A stretch of DNA of 64,000 bases, taken from the NCBI RefSeq assembly GCF_019550795.1, contig NZ_CP080545.1, positions 5,189,501 to 5,253,500 on the forward strand, read 5' to 3'. Positions 24,046 through 32,823 of the stretch are shown here, in pieces (positions within the stretch are counted from its first letter, which is position 1; every line of letters starts with the position of its first letter). The notes under the pieces were generated by a model. It was not told where the DNA came from, did no database searches, and saw nothing but the letters and a program-made list of their open reading frames with translations. The position numbers and the translations under genes were made by a program. This DNA is from Paenibacillus sp. sptzw28. Lineage in GTDB: Bacteria > Bacillota > Bacilli > Paenibacillales > Paenibacillaceae.

Positions 24046-25317
24046 TTAGACCGCCTCCCTTTCCGTGATCATTTTGAAAATTTCATCCGCGAGCGCTTTG
24101 GCATCGCTCGACTTGCCAGCGGGCTTAGGTTTGCCGGCCTCGCTCATGTTCAACGGCTCCAAGTAGATGTCACCGTTCGGGATCGCCGGCATGTTCTCCA
24201 GGCGGCGGATGTCATTGACCGACAGCCACCCCCACTGGCGACCAAGTGCGTATGATTCGGACCGACTCTTTGCGTCGCCACGAAGGAGCCCATCGATCTT
24301 GAACTCCACATAAAAACCGGCCCTTCGTTCGGCCGGCGTGAGGAGCTGCATATTCATGTTTTCTTCGATCCGCTTGAACCACGGGAGCATCGTATACATG
24401 ACAAACTCAAGCGATTGGTGCTCGATGTTGTTGTTTGTCGATCGGCTCAAATCTTGGATCAAGTGAAGCGGCACGCGATAAATCCGGGCGATATCCTCAA
24501 TCTGGAATCGCTTGTTTTCAATTAACTGTGCATCGGCCGGGTTTATGATATACGGTGTGAACTTGCCGTTTTGCTCGAGGAGCATGGGTTTGCCAGTGTT
24601 GAGCATACCGGTGTAATTCTTCCCGAGATCTTCTTTCAGTCGATTGAATGCCGGTTCGCTTAAAACACCCTCGAAGGAGAATGCACCGGACGGGAACGCG
24701 CCGTTGCGGTACAGGTTGACACCAAATTCCTCGTAGGACTTCCCGAGACGAATCGCTGAGGACGCATAGCTTATAGGCGATAGTCCGATAACGCCGTCCA
24801 GACTAGGTCCGGCTACATGGAAAACCTGGCTGCGAGTCAGAGTCTTCGCTACCGTCCGAGGCGAAGAGCCTATTTTGTATTGAAGCTTCTTCGTATCCGG
24901 ATTCCGGTCGATCGTCACCATCTGCCACTGGTACGGGTACAGTCCGACCAAGCTGCCTCTTCGGTCGACGAGCCGCTCACTCACGGAGTTGCCACCGAGG
25001 TTCAGAGACATCATAAGCTGTTCCTTGAAATTGAACGGGCTCATTTCCTCGTTCGGCTGGCTCCGGAGGATATCGGCGACGCCGAGGTCGTTTCGGATTT
25101 CCCGCTCACCGTCTTCCTTCTTACGGTAAAGTACGATTGGAACACTTGCGGCCGTTTCGGAGAGTACGCGCAAACAGGCGAAAACGGCCGTATATTTTAG
25201 TGCCATTGTCGCGGTGACGGATCCGGCAGGAAGTCGTAGCACGTCATCCCCGATCAAAAACTTCTGAAGATCATCATCCCGATTATTCTTCGGCTTCAAA
25301 AAATCGAACAGCCCCAA
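24046..25317 (-). CDS. portal protein (HK97 family)
   Basis: 423 residues. MGLFDFLKPK start, VFACLRVLSETAASVPIVLY, LMMSLNLGGNSVSERL, FHVAGPSLDGVIGLSP, IARIYRVPLHLIQDLSRSTNNNIEHQSLEF are all standard in HK97-type portals. Twelve copies form the DNA entry vertex. Placed between terminase and protease. Confidence 0.93.
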   Translation of the reverse strand: MGLFDFLKPKNNRDDDLQKFLIGDDVLRLPAGSVTATMALKYTAVFACLRVLSETAASVPIVLYRKKEDGEREIRNDLGVADILRSQPNEEMSPFNFKEQLMMSLNLGGNSVSERLVDRRGSLVGLYPYQWQMVTIDRNPDTKKLQYKIGSSPRTVAKTLTRSQVFHVAGPSLDGVIGLSPISYASSAIRLGKSYEEFGVNLYRNGAFPSGAFSFEGVLSEPAFNRLKEDLGKNYTGMLNTGKPMLLEQNGKFTPYIINPADAQLIENKRFQIEDIARIYRVPLHLIQDLSRSTNNNIEHQSLEFVMYTMLPWFKRIEENMNMQLLTPAERRAGFYVEFKIDGLLRGDAKSRSESYALGRQWGWLSVNDIRRLENMPAIPNGDIYLEPLNMSEAGKPKPAGKSSDAKALADEIFKMITEREAV

Positions 25318-25328
25318 TTTCTCACCTC

Positions 25329-26894
25329 CTAAAGCAAGCTCCGCATGCCGCGTGTCTCGTATACCGATAATTCCATCTCTTCGAATAGCATCGCTGTTGC
25401 CATCGCGTTAATCAGCGCCACGGTTAGGTCGATTCGGTCGGTCGACTTATTTTTCATCGGCTTAATGTTCTCGTTCCCGTCCACGGCAATCACGACATTC
25501 CCCCAGCACCAACGGGCAAGGGGGTTTACTTCATGAGACAATTTCCCCGACTTCATCAGCTGCTCGATCATCTTCATGGCCGGCGACATGTGCTTCATGT
25601 TCTGGGGGATCTCGACGATCTCTAGCCCGCCGCGCATTAAACGCTGCGTGAGCATACGGCTATTCCACGGGTCGGCGCCGCCGGTTGGTATGTTGTACTG
25701 TTTATTCGCCGCCAGCAGCCGTGCCTCGACGAAATCATAGTCCACCACGTTGCCCGGCGTTGCATGCAGATATTTTTGACTGACCCAGCGGTCGTAGGGG
25801 ACGCCGTCGCGCTTCACGCGCTCTTTCATGTTGTCTTCCGGAATCCACGCATCGAATATCGCCCGCCAATCGTCGGCGCCTTCCTGTGGAGGGAACAAAT
25901 AACACACGCCGGTTAAATCCGTCGTGCTGGACAAGTCGATTCCCGGATAACACTTCTTTCCGATTAGTTCGGCATGCGACCATTTCCCTTCCGTCTGATC
26001 CCAGAGCGTAAGCGCCTGCCAGCCGACACGCTTCAGGCTTACCCACTGATTCAGCCGGAGCCAACGAAAAAGACGCTCTGCAGCTTCGCTGTTGCGGGCT
26101 GCAAGCGCCTCTTGCCTTACGCTCTCTATGCTGATGGTATGTCCCAAGCTCGGATTCGCGTTGTACCAGGTGTTCTCGTCGTAAATATCGGCATCTTCAG
26201 GGGCGCCGTAAATCTTCACATACCAATGTGGATCGATTAGCTCGCCGCATGAAATCTTACGCGCCTGCTCGTGGATCTCCCAGCCGATGGAGTTACGGTC
26301 CGGATCGTCGCCGGCCGTCGTGATAACCCACCAAAGCGGCTCTTTCCGGGCAGCACCGGCACCGAAGGTCATAACGTCCCACAGATTGCGGTTCGGCTGT
26401 GCATGAAGTTCGTCGAAGATGACAACTGTCGGGTTGATACCGTGCTTTGTGTATGCCTCAGCCGATAAAACTTTCATCGTCGTGCCGGTAAGGCTGTTTT
26501 TAATTTCCTTCCGGCTGTCCGTGACTTTCAAGATTGTTTCGAGCTCCGGTTCCTGTTCGATCATCCCGACGGCAGCCTTATAAACCAGTTCTGCCTGCCC
26601 GCGATCCGCAGCGCAACAGTAAATCTGCCCGCCTGGACCGTCACAAACCAGATGGTTTAGCGCGATGCCCGCAATCAGCGACGTTTTTCCGTTTTTCTTT
26701 GGGACTTCTAAGTATGCGAATCGGTATTGACGATATCCATCGTCGTGAACCGTGCCGTATACGTCCCAAAGGATTTGATATTGCCAATCCAGCAGGATGA
26801 ACGGCTGCCCGTAAAAATCATCAACGGCGTTGAGCATTTGGATAAACTCGATCGGCTCAAGGGCTCTTTGCTTGTCATGGGGCATTTCCGCCAC
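25329..26894 (-). CDS. terminase large subunit
   Basis: 521 residues. ATPase domain: Walker A VPKKNGKT (64-71), Walker B TVVIFDELHA (Asp161/Glu162), ITTAGDDPDRNS motif. Nuclease domain with IDLSSTTDLTGV and a later TDRIDLTVALINAM containing the third acidic residue. Terminase_1 type, as in HK97-like cos phages. It packages DNA with the small subunit and the HNH protein encoded just upstream. Overlaps the small subunit gene by 20 bases. Confidence 0.93.
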   Translation of the reverse strand: MAEMPHDKQRALEPIEFIQMLNAVDDFYGQPFILLDWQYQILWDVYGTVHDDGYRQYRFAYLEVPKKNGKTSLIAGIALNHLVCDGPGGQIYCCAADRGQAELVYKAAVGMIEQEPELETILKVTDSRKEIKNSLTGTTMKVLSAEAYTKHGINPTVVIFDELHAQPNRNLWDVMTFGAGAARKEPLWWVITTAGDDPDRNSIGWEIHEQARKISCGELIDPHWYVKIYGAPEDADIYDENTWYNANPSLGHTISIESVRQEALAARNSEAAERLFRWLRLNQWVSLKRVGWQALTLWDQTEGKWSHAELIGKKCYPGIDLSSTTDLTGVCYLFPPQEGADDWRAIFDAWIPEDNMKERVKRDGVPYDRWVSQKYLHATPGNVVDYDFVEARLLAANKQYNIPTGGADPWNSRMLTQRLMRGGLEIVEIPQNMKHMSPAMKMIEQLMKSGKLSHEVNPLARWCWGNVVIAVDGNENIKPMKNKSTDRIDLTVALINAMATAMLFEEMELSVYETRGMRSLL

Positions 26895-27489
26895 CCGCTC
26901 GGCGGTTCATGAATTTCGCCATCGCTGACTCTTTCTTCTCCTGCTTCGGCTTCGGCACATTCTTGACCTTGGCCAGAGGATTTAGGAAAAGCCGATCCTG
27001 CATCTTGAGCAGCATGTCCATCTTTTTATTGATGGCCGTTTCGATCTTGAGCACGCCTTCAAGGCTTGCGAGCTGCGACAGATATTGCAGGGCTTTATAA
27101 TTTACTTGGTCGGCAACAACCGCGCCGTCAATAAACTCGTGCAGCACGTCCTCGTCGATCACAATGTTCTCGATCCGTTGGTATTGGATGAGCAATCGCT
27201 CATACTCCGAGAACGTCTTGCAGTACATCGCCAGCATCCCGATGTCTGAGCTGGTCAGTAATTCGACCCCTTGCTTAGCGGCAGACTTGTATTCCTTGAT
27301 CAATTCATTCCAGAGCTTATTGGCTGCTTTATCTTTAGTGATAAAACTCGGCTTTTTCAATTTCGCCAAATCTTGTTCACCTAATTTAACCTCAGCTGCC
27401 TTCCGTGCCTCGATCTCTTCTTTCGTCAAGTGGCTCGGATTCCCTTCGGCCAGATGCAGGCCGATCGATTTCGCGTTTCGACCCGGCAT
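26875..27489 (-). CDS. terminase small subunit (P27 family)
   Basis: 204 residues. N-terminal GRNAKSIGLHLAEGNPSHLTK and the helical LWNELIKEYKSAAKQGVELLT...DIGMLAMYC are P27-family features; the basic C-terminus ends RRAGGGNAP. It recognises cos DNA. The probable cos region is about 300 bp upstream. Confidence 0.85.
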   Translation of the reverse strand: MPGRNAKSIGLHLAEGNPSHLTKEEIEARKAAEVKLGEQDLAKLKKPSFITKDKAANKLWNELIKEYKSAAKQGVELLTSSDIGMLAMYCKTFSEYERLLIQYQRIENIVIDEDVLHEFIDGAVVADQVNYKALQYLSQLASLEGVLKIETAINKKMDMLLKMQDRLFLNPLAKVKNVPKPKQEKKESAMAKFMNRRAGGGNAP

Positions 27490-27517
27490 AGGGCCACCTC
27501 CTTCGGAGCGGATGAAA

Positions 27518-27721
27518 CTAATTCGCCGACGTGAAGTCGACGTAATATTCTTTACCTGGTTCGAATTGATTCACGGCATCTGGATTCGTGATCGTAAGAG
27601 TGATTTGCCCGCCGGGCGTATATTTCCAGAACGTTTTGTTCTCCTCGCTGCCATCCGTAACTGGGTGTAGCGTAACAACACCACCGTGATTGCTCCAGCA
27701 CTTGAATTTTGCACGTACCAA
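27518..27721 (-). CDS. small conserved phage protein, unknown function
   Basis: 67 residues if started at TTG 27721 (GGAG 9 bp upstream); the ATG at 27730 touches the ribosome site. VRAKFKCWSNHGG then ENKTFWKYTPGGQITLTI and a conserved end QFEPGKEYYVDFTSA. I recognise this as a small beta protein found in many siphoviruses; the role is unknown. Confidence 0.65.
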   Translation of the reverse strand: MVRAKFKCWSNHGGVVTLHPVTDGSEENKTFWKYTPGGQITLTITNPDAVNQFEPGKEYYVDFTSAN

Positions 27722-27764
27722 GGAATTCATCTCCTCTCAAAATCTAAAAAGTTTCAAAACCCGA

Positions 27765-27840
27765 AAAAAATTTGTGCGATTGGGGGGACGCGGTCTTCAC
27801 CGCCGCCTTTCGAAGGATTTTGCCCCCCCTACCCTTAGCT
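27765..27840. other. candidate cos region
   Basis: A non-coding 160-bp gap between the HNH gene group and the terminase genes. It holds a G-run (ttggggggacg, near 27779) and a matching C-run (gccccccctac, near 27822) around GC-rich sequence. HNH-encoding phages with P27/Terminase_1 packaging usually have cos here with short 3' overhangs. The exact cut site cannot be seen. Confidence 0.4.
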
Positions 27841-27882
27841 ATTTCCATTTAATGCTTTAGCGCGGTGAAGTGTAAATGTGAT

Positions 27883-28095
27883 CTATTCGATCAACAGGTA
27901 CCGCCGACCATCGATAACCGCGATCACTTGCGCTTCCCCTTCGAACTGGATCGCCTCGGGAATATGTTCGAGGTAAAGCCTGTTAACCTCATCAACAGAC
28001 ACGTCCAGTCTAATTGACCGGATATTCTTTCCCTCTTGTCCGTCCAGGTAGACCTTGGCTTGTGAGTGTCTTTCCGATTCTATTCTGACCTTCAT
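27883..28095 (-). CDS. small hypothetical phage protein
   Basis: 70 residues, start ATG 28095 overlapping the HNH gene stop by 4 bases. KVRIESERHSQAKVYLDGQE, DVSVDEVNRLYLEHIPEAI and VIAVIDGRRYLLIE suggest a small beta-sandwich. Related short proteins occur near HNH genes in other Gram-positive phages; function unknown. Confidence 0.6.
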   Translation of the reverse strand: MKVRIESERHSQAKVYLDGQEGKNIRSIRLDVSVDEVNRLYLEHIPEAIQFEGEAQVIAVIDGRRYLLIE

Positions 28096-28469
28096 CGACC
28101 AAAACCTCCATCCTCTCTCGCAGTCTTCCTGTTATGGCATCGCTTCGCCATCGGTTGATGATTGCTCGGATCCCAAAACAGATTCGTGTCTCCGCGGTGC
28201 GGCTTGATATGATCGACTACTTCGGCCGGCATTGGTACCGGCAGCCTGGCACATTCATCACATGCACACAGCGGATTCCGCTTCAGGTATGCCCGGCTGT
28301 ACTTCTGCCAGCGGGAGTTGTACCCTCTCTCATGCGCTGTTCCTCGCTCCCGATCCTGTTGCTGGCGGTACTCCCGCATATGCTGTTCACAGAACCGTTC
28401 AGTCGCAAGGTTCCGGCATCCAATCTTATTGCATGGTCGTTTTGGTTTAATCGGCAATGGTATCACCAA
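28092..28469 (-). CDS. HNH endonuclease
   Basis: 125 residues. N-terminal zinc-type cysteines (PCNKIGCRNLA, FCEQH), a helical RERGTAHERGYNSRWQKYS part, then CACDECARL and the HNH core VVDHIKPHRGDTNLFWDPSN...MAKRCHNRKTARED. In cos phages this protein works with the terminase to cut cos. Overlaps genes on both sides by a few bases. Confidence 0.9.
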   Translation of the reverse strand: MVIPLPIKPKRPCNKIGCRNLATERFCEQHMREYRQQQDRERGTAHERGYNSRWQKYSRAYLKRNPLCACDECARLPVPMPAEVVDHIKPHRGDTNLFWDPSNHQPMAKRCHNRKTAREDGGFGR

Positions 28470-28749
28470 GCGATATACGGTCTCTGTGGCGCTTCGCCCA
28501 TTTAATCGCTGCCGGCAGATCGATATGGTGTTGACCGTAGCAGCTGTGGAAGGTGATCGCTTCCTGGGAGATTGTCACCCGCCACCAAACACCGCCCGTT
28601 TGCAAATAGCCTTTATGATGTCCGTATCCTTCTGAGAGATGATGCGCCAGCCACTTACCGAGCTCCTCGAATGGTATCGGCTCAACTCGCTCACAGTAAC
28701 GATCGTGTGCATGCCGATCTATTCGGAGTTCCAGACTTTCAACTCGCAT
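28447..28749 (-). CDS. hypothetical protein
   Basis: 100 residues from ATG 28749 (AAAGGGTGAGG upstream). Contains IDRHAHDRYCERVEPIPFEEL, GYGHHKGYLQTGGVWWRVTI, and a C-terminal IKWAKRHRDRISLGD. Rich in His and Trp. Not recognised. It overlaps the HNH gene by 23 bases and is probably cotranscribed with it. Confidence 0.55.
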   Translation of the reverse strand: MRVESLELRIDRHAHDRYCERVEPIPFEELGKWLAHHLSEGYGHHKGYLQTGGVWWRVTISQEAITFHSCYGQHHIDLPAAIKWAKRHRDRISLGDTIAD

Positions 28750-28797
28750 CCCCCTCACCCTTTCGAGATAAAAAGGCCACTCGCAGCGGAGTGATCT

Positions 28798-29439
28798 TTA
28801 GTTATGAATCAATGTTAATGCGATGCGTGAAATCCGGGCCCACTTCGCGCCTGCCGTAAGGTTTTTAATGACAATGGCCGGTTTGATGATACCGCTAACG
28901 CTCATTTCAGTCGATGCAGCTTTATACTCCCATCCAACTACATCACCTTCTACAATAGCAATCGTTCCATCACAACGAAGATGAATTTTGATATTACTCT
29001 TACGTTGCTGATCGTGTTGGAAAGACGTATTCTTTGTCACCTGAGAAGTATCAGCTTTGACCAAGGATGCTTGCTGTGCCAGAGTTTTGAGAATAGCTCC
29101 GCAGTTCGTTCCATTCATACCCAGGAATGTTTGAATGCCGCTCGGACCAGCACTGCAATAAAAGCTCTCGAGTTCCATAATCGCCTCGCGGAATTGGCCC
29201 ACATTGGGGCCAAAGTTAAACCCATTCGGAAGAATATTAAGGCTCGGCGCGTCATTGATGGCAGCACCCGTATTGATTTGTAATCCATAACAATCAACCT
29301 CGGGAGTGGTGATAACAGCCGAACCAGTACCCGTAAGTGTCATCCAAGTCGGCAGAACGGTACTGTCTAGAAAGTTTGCCTCAAGTTTGCGAGAGGACTT
29401 ACCCAAAGGTACGATAGCTCCTGAAAGATCTCTTAACAT
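28798..29439 (-). CDS. hypothetical protein paired with beta-propeller gene
   Basis: 213 residues, start ATG 29439, 3 bp after the propeller gene. Beta-rich: FLDSTVLPTWMTLTGTGSAVITT, DCYGLQINTGAAIND, later IKIHLRCDGTIAIVEGDVVGWEY and IVIKNLTAGAKWARIS. The fold may be a concanavalin-like jelly roll (GSAVIT...LRIST-type start seen in carbohydrate-binding modules); inference only. No signal peptide, so probably virion-associated or released by lysis rather than secreted. Confidence 0.6.
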   Translation of the reverse strand: MLRDLSGAIVPLGKSSRKLEANFLDSTVLPTWMTLTGTGSAVITTPEVDCYGLQINTGAAINDAPSLNILPNGFNFGPNVGQFREAIMELESFYCSAGPSGIQTFLGMNGTNCGAILKTLAQQASLVKADTSQVTKNTSFQHDQQRKSNIKIHLRCDGTIAIVEGDVVGWEYKAASTEMSVSGIIKPAIVIKNLTAGAKWARISRIALTLIHN

Positions 29440-29442
29440 GAA

Positions 29443-30516
29443 TCACACCTCCGCTATGGCAAGACCGAATGCGGCATTGCCATCCAAGCCCACGCCCTGG
29501 TAAAACATATAAAGTGCCCCGTCCCATTCAATCACATGGGGACTTGCGACCGTTCCCACATCCCATGCCCCTGCAGATCCTACGGGTACTGTAGGATACA
29601 AGGCTGCAGGCTTCCGCAAATCTTTAAGCGGTCCTACATAGATGTTGCGGTCCGTGTTCACCCCGCCAGATTCAAGAAGCGATGTGGAGTAGGTCGTCCA
29701 CAATTCACCCCGGAATTTGAAAGGAGTGCTTACGGATTCGATTTTCCTATAATCAGATGCTTCAGTCCAATCCGCAAAGTTAGACATTGGGCGTGGATCT
29801 GTTTGCCAAGTAATGCCGTCTTTCGAATAAGAGATGCCGAATCGACCATAGTTTCCGCCACCCATAAGATGCTGTGCAACCCAAGTCTTACCGAGACGGA
29901 ATACCTTTGCATATCCGGTGTGACCATCGCCGGGAAAATCCACATCCTCAACATGGATACACCCTTGCTTTACCAACGTCCAGTTGTTAAACCCGTTTGG
30001 ACTTGTAGCTAAGCAAGTTTCTTGTGTGCGTCCTACGCCGCTTTGCTGATAATACAAGTGAAAAAGATTGGTATCGGGGTTCCACACGACGCAGGGCGTT
30101 TCCGTCTGGTTCCCAAAGCTGAGATCGACGTAAATCATGCCACGATCCGTATATGGCCCCTCCGGTCTTGGGGCAGTAGCCAAGCCAATTCCGCCGTTAC
30201 CGGAAGCGTGGTCAGAGGAATAGTACAGATAGATGTCATCGAGTGCTGCGGATCCTAAAATCGATCGCATGTTTGGGACAACCCACGGCCAGTACATCTT
30301 ATAACCAGCATTTTTTAGCCAAGGCGCATCGTTCCGTTTAAAAACGGGATTGTTCTTGTATTTTTTAAACGTTGGCGGTTCGACCATTTGACGCCTTGCC
30401 TGGGAAAGCGGGTTGTTATACTGTTGACTATCCGGTCGTAAAACGGTTCCGGTCGTTTTGTCGTAAAAGACGAGTTTACCGCCGACCCATTTGCATCTAA
30501 CATTTGCTACCGTCAT
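29443..30516 (-). CDS. GH43/GH32-like five-bladed beta-propeller protein (phage cargo or accessory tail protein)
   Basis: 357 residues. The propeller begins about 45: YKNNPVFKRNDAPWLKN, WPWVVPNM, DIYLYYSSDHASGNGGIGLATAPRPEGPY, ETPCVVWNPDTNLFHLYYQ, SYSKDGITWQ, ASPHVIEWDGALYMFYQGV. These are blade repeats of the glycosyl hydrolase 43/62/32/68 propeller clan. Catalytic acids cannot be placed with confidence. The first 40 residues (VRCKWVGGKLVFYDKTTGTVL) form a small separate beta unit. No signal peptide. It lies between the HNH group and the ArpU-like gene, away from the tail module. Possible polysaccharide-binding or depolymerising role. Confidence 0.7.
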   Translation of the reverse strand: MTVANVRCKWVGGKLVFYDKTTGTVLRPDSQQYNNPLSQARRQMVEPPTFKKYKNNPVFKRNDAPWLKNAGYKMYWPWVVPNMRSILGSAALDDIYLYYSSDHASGNGGIGLATAPRPEGPYTDRGMIYVDLSFGNQTETPCVVWNPDTNLFHLYYQQSGVGRTQETCLATSPNGFNNWTLVKQGCIHVEDVDFPGDGHTGYAKVFRLGKTWVAQHLMGGGNYGRFGISYSKDGITWQTDPRPMSNFADWTEASDYRKIESVSTPFKFRGELWTTYSTSLLESGGVNTDRNIYVGPLKDLRKPAALYPTVPVGSAGAWDVGTVASPHVIEWDGALYMFYQGVGLDGNAAFGLAIAEV

Positions 30517-30596
30517 CTCTATCGTCCTCCAAACTTTTATTTGCTGCTAGAAGCTTGGGGTGTGTAATAGGTCGATAGCCTTGATCGTTGTTGTGA

Positions 30597-30710
30597 TTAT
30601 TGCTTTTGACATTTCGGCATACTACACACCTGCTTGATGCCGGTCCATCTGCCCCAGACGCAGCCTTTGCATTTTACCGGCGGTTCAGGTTTATCATCGA
30701 CCTTTTTCAT
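30597..30710 (-). CDS. 37-residue Cys-rich mini-protein
   Basis: ATG 30710 with TGGAGGAATACAAC upstream. The product has four cysteines as CKGC...VCSMPKC, likely a small zinc-binding knuckle. It sits between the ArpU-like regulator and the propeller gene. Such mini-proteins are common in early-to-late junctions of Gram-positive phages; function unknown. Confidence 0.5.
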   Translation of the reverse strand: MKKVDDKPEPPVKCKGCVWGRWTGIKQVCSMPKCQKQ

Positions 30711-30727
30711 GTTGTATTCCTCCATGC

Positions 30728-30755
30728 AAAAAGCCGCCCAATTTGGACGGCTTTA
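30728..30755. terminator. terminator after ArpU-like gene
   Basis: AAAAAGCCGCCC and GGACGGCTTTA form a near-perfect stem with A/T runs on both sides, about 95 bp after the regulator stop, separating early from late genes. Confidence 0.75.
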
Positions 30756-30846
30756 CGCTCTTAAGCATTTCGTTCGATAATACCATAATAACACGGGAAT
30801 TCCGGCTTGTACTGGACAAGTTACTGGACAAAACACTGGACATATT

Positions 30847-31455
30847 TCATAAATCGATCAATTTAGCGAATTCGGCTACCGCCTCGACCCTCCACCGAAA
30901 ATAGGTTTTCTCCACGACGGCCAACTTTTTATGTGTATCCACAACACTCAGTCCGTCGATGTATCTCAAGCGTAGCAGCTTTGCATAATCCGGTTTGTAC
31001 CCCTCCAACGCCTCAAGCGCGTTGTCGATCTGCTCTTTCTCACGGAGAAGATCCTGCAGCTCGCTGATCCGCTCGATTACGGCATCGAAGTCGTCCACAT
31101 GACCGGCACGGGCCTCGATCACGTTCTCAATCTTCCTCCGCAGTTCTTTAAGCAGCTTCTCGTCTTCCGAATCCGCACCGCGGGCTTGTTTCATCTCCGC
31201 CAGCTGACTGCGGGTGCCGTGCGGATATTTAGTCAGATAAGCATGTGCGACGGTTTCCAGCTGCTGTTCTCGCTTATTGAGATACATGTACGATGGCATC
31301 CCTCGCAGCCGACGGTGGAGCTCCTGCAGCTGATCGTCCTGGTTTAACCGGCTGACCGTTATACCGTTGCCGATCGAGTACTTTTCGAGTATCTTAATTC
31401 TCGCCACAATCTGCCGGTAATTTGTCAGCTGGTCTATTACTTGTTGTTCGTTCAT
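30847..31455 (-). CDS. ArpU/RinA-like late transcription regulator
   Basis: 202 residues from ATG 31455 (GAGGGGATCAAC upstream); a longer frame to 31617 lacks a ribosome site and overlaps the next gene. Long helical body, with a C-terminal sigma-like helix-turn-helix: YAKLLRLRYIDGLSVVDTHKK then VVEKTYFRWRVEAVAEF. Proteins of this type end the early operon of Gram-positive siphoviruses and switch on packaging and structural genes. The following terminator and the late genes fit that role. Confidence 0.75.
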   Translation of the reverse strand: MNEQQVIDQLTNYRQIVARIKILEKYSIGNGITVSRLNQDDQLQELHRRLRGMPSYMYLNKREQQLETVAHAYLTKYPHGTRSQLAEMKQARGADSEDEKLLKELRRKIENVIEARAGHVDDFDAVIERISELQDLLREKEQIDNALEALEGYKPDYAKLLRLRYIDGLSVVDTHKKLAVVEKTYFRWRVEAVAEFAKLIDL

Positions 31456-31468
31456 GTTGATCCCCTCC

Positions 31469-31786
31469 TCAAAACAACTCCATCTGGCCTTGTTCCAGGT
31501 CTTCGAGTTTGACATAGTTCGGCGCCTGCTCCCAAGCATCCCCACCATAACCTCGAAACTCACATTCCCGGCGAATAAGCTCCTCGTATATCGTGTAATG
31601 ATGCATTCGGCCCTCAATGCAGCAGATGCACGATCCTTTGTAAAGCTTATTGACGGCTACCAGTTCAATATCATGTCCTTTGGCAGTTATCAGTGCTTGC
31701 AGTTCTTTTGCATGCTCGAGCATCTGCGGCTTGCTGGCTTCGACTGCATGCGGTGAACCTCCGTAAAAATATTTGTGCAATTCCAT
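31469..31786 (-). CDS. hypothetical protein
   Basis: 105 residues, start ATG 31786 with GAGGTGA upstream. EHAKELQALITAKGHDIELVAVNKLY, then KGSCICCIEGRMHHYTIYEELIRRECEF, and an acidic end LEDLEQGQMELF. The CxCC plus His pair could bind metal. Not recognised. Part of the early operon. Confidence 0.6.
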   Translation of the reverse strand: MELHKYFYGGSPHAVEASKPQMLEHAKELQALITAKGHDIELVAVNKLYKGSCICCIEGRMHHYTIYEELIRRECEFRGYGGDAWEQAPNYVKLEDLEQGQMELF

Positions 31787-31791
31787 TCACC

Positions 31792-32007
31792 TCAGTCCAA
31801 ACAAAAGTATCCCTTGCTGATTCGCTCGATATCTTCATCCGTGGCCGGCACCATGTCGACGGTTCTAACGCCGCTGAAGATGCACATCGTTCCTTGGCAA
31901 GCTGGACAGATCGGCTCTTCGACTTCTTCTCCCTCGACTTCTTCGACCGCAAACCGTTTCAGACAGTCGTCGTTGTCGCATTCGTAAAACGCGAATTTCA
32001 CTTCCAT
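31792..32007 (-). CDS. zinc-ribbon-like hypothetical protein
   Basis: 71 residues from ATG 32007 (GCAGGTGATAAAC upstream). YECDNDDCLKRF and PICPACQGTMC place two Cys pairs about 27 residues apart, a zinc ribbon, with an acidic stretch EEVEGEEVEEP between. C-terminal VPATDEDIERISKGYFCLD. Role unknown. Confidence 0.65.
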   Translation of the reverse strand: MEVKFAFYECDNDDCLKRFAVEEVEGEEVEEPICPACQGTMCIFSGVRTVDMVPATDEDIERISKGYFCLD

Positions 32008-32022
32008 GTTTATCACCTGCCG

Positions 32023-32823
32023 TTAAAAGAGTAATTGCTGTCCTACCGCGCCTGCGGCGACCGGGTTTATCCAAAGGACTTCCTCCCGCGAAGCGCCGCC
32101 TTCTGCTTTAACCTTTTTCGTTTCCCGATGCCAATGTTTCAGCCTCTCGTCATACATTTGGGTTGCGTAACCGGACAGAATGACCGGGCCGGGATGACTG
32201 TCGAGCGCTTCAAGCAATTCAACATGTTCAGCCTCGGTCATTTCATGCTTATAGCTTGTTGTCGTCCTGGTTGACATGATATATGGCGGATCGGCGTAAA
32301 TGAGTACGTCCGGGCGCGCATAACGTTCAAGCATCTGGAGTGCTGGCTGATTTTCAATCTGAACCCCGATAAGTCTTTCTGAAACAGCCATCACTTTATC
32401 AGGGAACACCGTCCACTCTTTACCCGGCAACGGTCCATTGGGCTCAATCATACTGCGCCAGCCGGTACGGTGTGACGTTTTTCCACCTCTACCTTGCCAT
32501 AGTCTGACGATCAACCGCCTTGCTCGTTCCAATTCGTTCTCCGCAGGTTGATAGCTGAGATAATATTCTTCGCGACTATGCGGCGTCCATCGGACAGCAT
32601 TCGCAAGTTCTTCTGGCCGCTCCCGGATGATGCGGAATAGATTTACTACTTCTCCATCGATGTCATTAACGGTTTCGAGCTGGCTGCGCTGTTTGGAAAA
32701 GAGTATTGCTCCGCTGCCGAAGAACGGCTCTAGGTATGTTGTGTGGGGTGGCATGTGGCTGATAATCCACTGCGCCATGCTCCACTTGCTGCCGGGGTAG
32801 TGCAGGATGCGCGGTACGTTCAC
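32023..32823 (-). CDS. DNA adenine methylase, D12 class (Dam-like)
   Basis: 266 residues from GTG 32823, which overlaps the upstream stop (GTGA); an ATG at 32841 has no spaced ribosome site. Motifs: LHYPGSKW (SAM site part), LEPFFGSGAILF (motif I region), NDIDGEVVNLFRI, and catalytic ADPPY in VLIYADPPYIMSTR. C-terminal VILSGYATQMYD is typical. It methylates adenine in a short palindrome, perhaps protecting phage DNA from host restriction or marking it. A decayed copy of the N-terminus lies at 38088-38144. Confidence 0.9.
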   Translation of the reverse strand: MNVPRILHYPGSKWSMAQWIISHMPPHTTYLEPFFGSGAILFSKQRSQLETVNDIDGEVVNLFRIIRERPEELANAVRWTPHSREEYYLSYQPAENELERARRLIVRLWQGRGGKTSHRTGWRSMIEPNGPLPGKEWTVFPDKVMAVSERLIGVQIENQPALQMLERYARPDVLIYADPPYIMSTRTTTSYKHEMTEAEHVELLEALDSHPGPVILSGYATQMYDERLKHWHRETKKVKAEGGASREEVLWINPVAAGAVGQQLLF

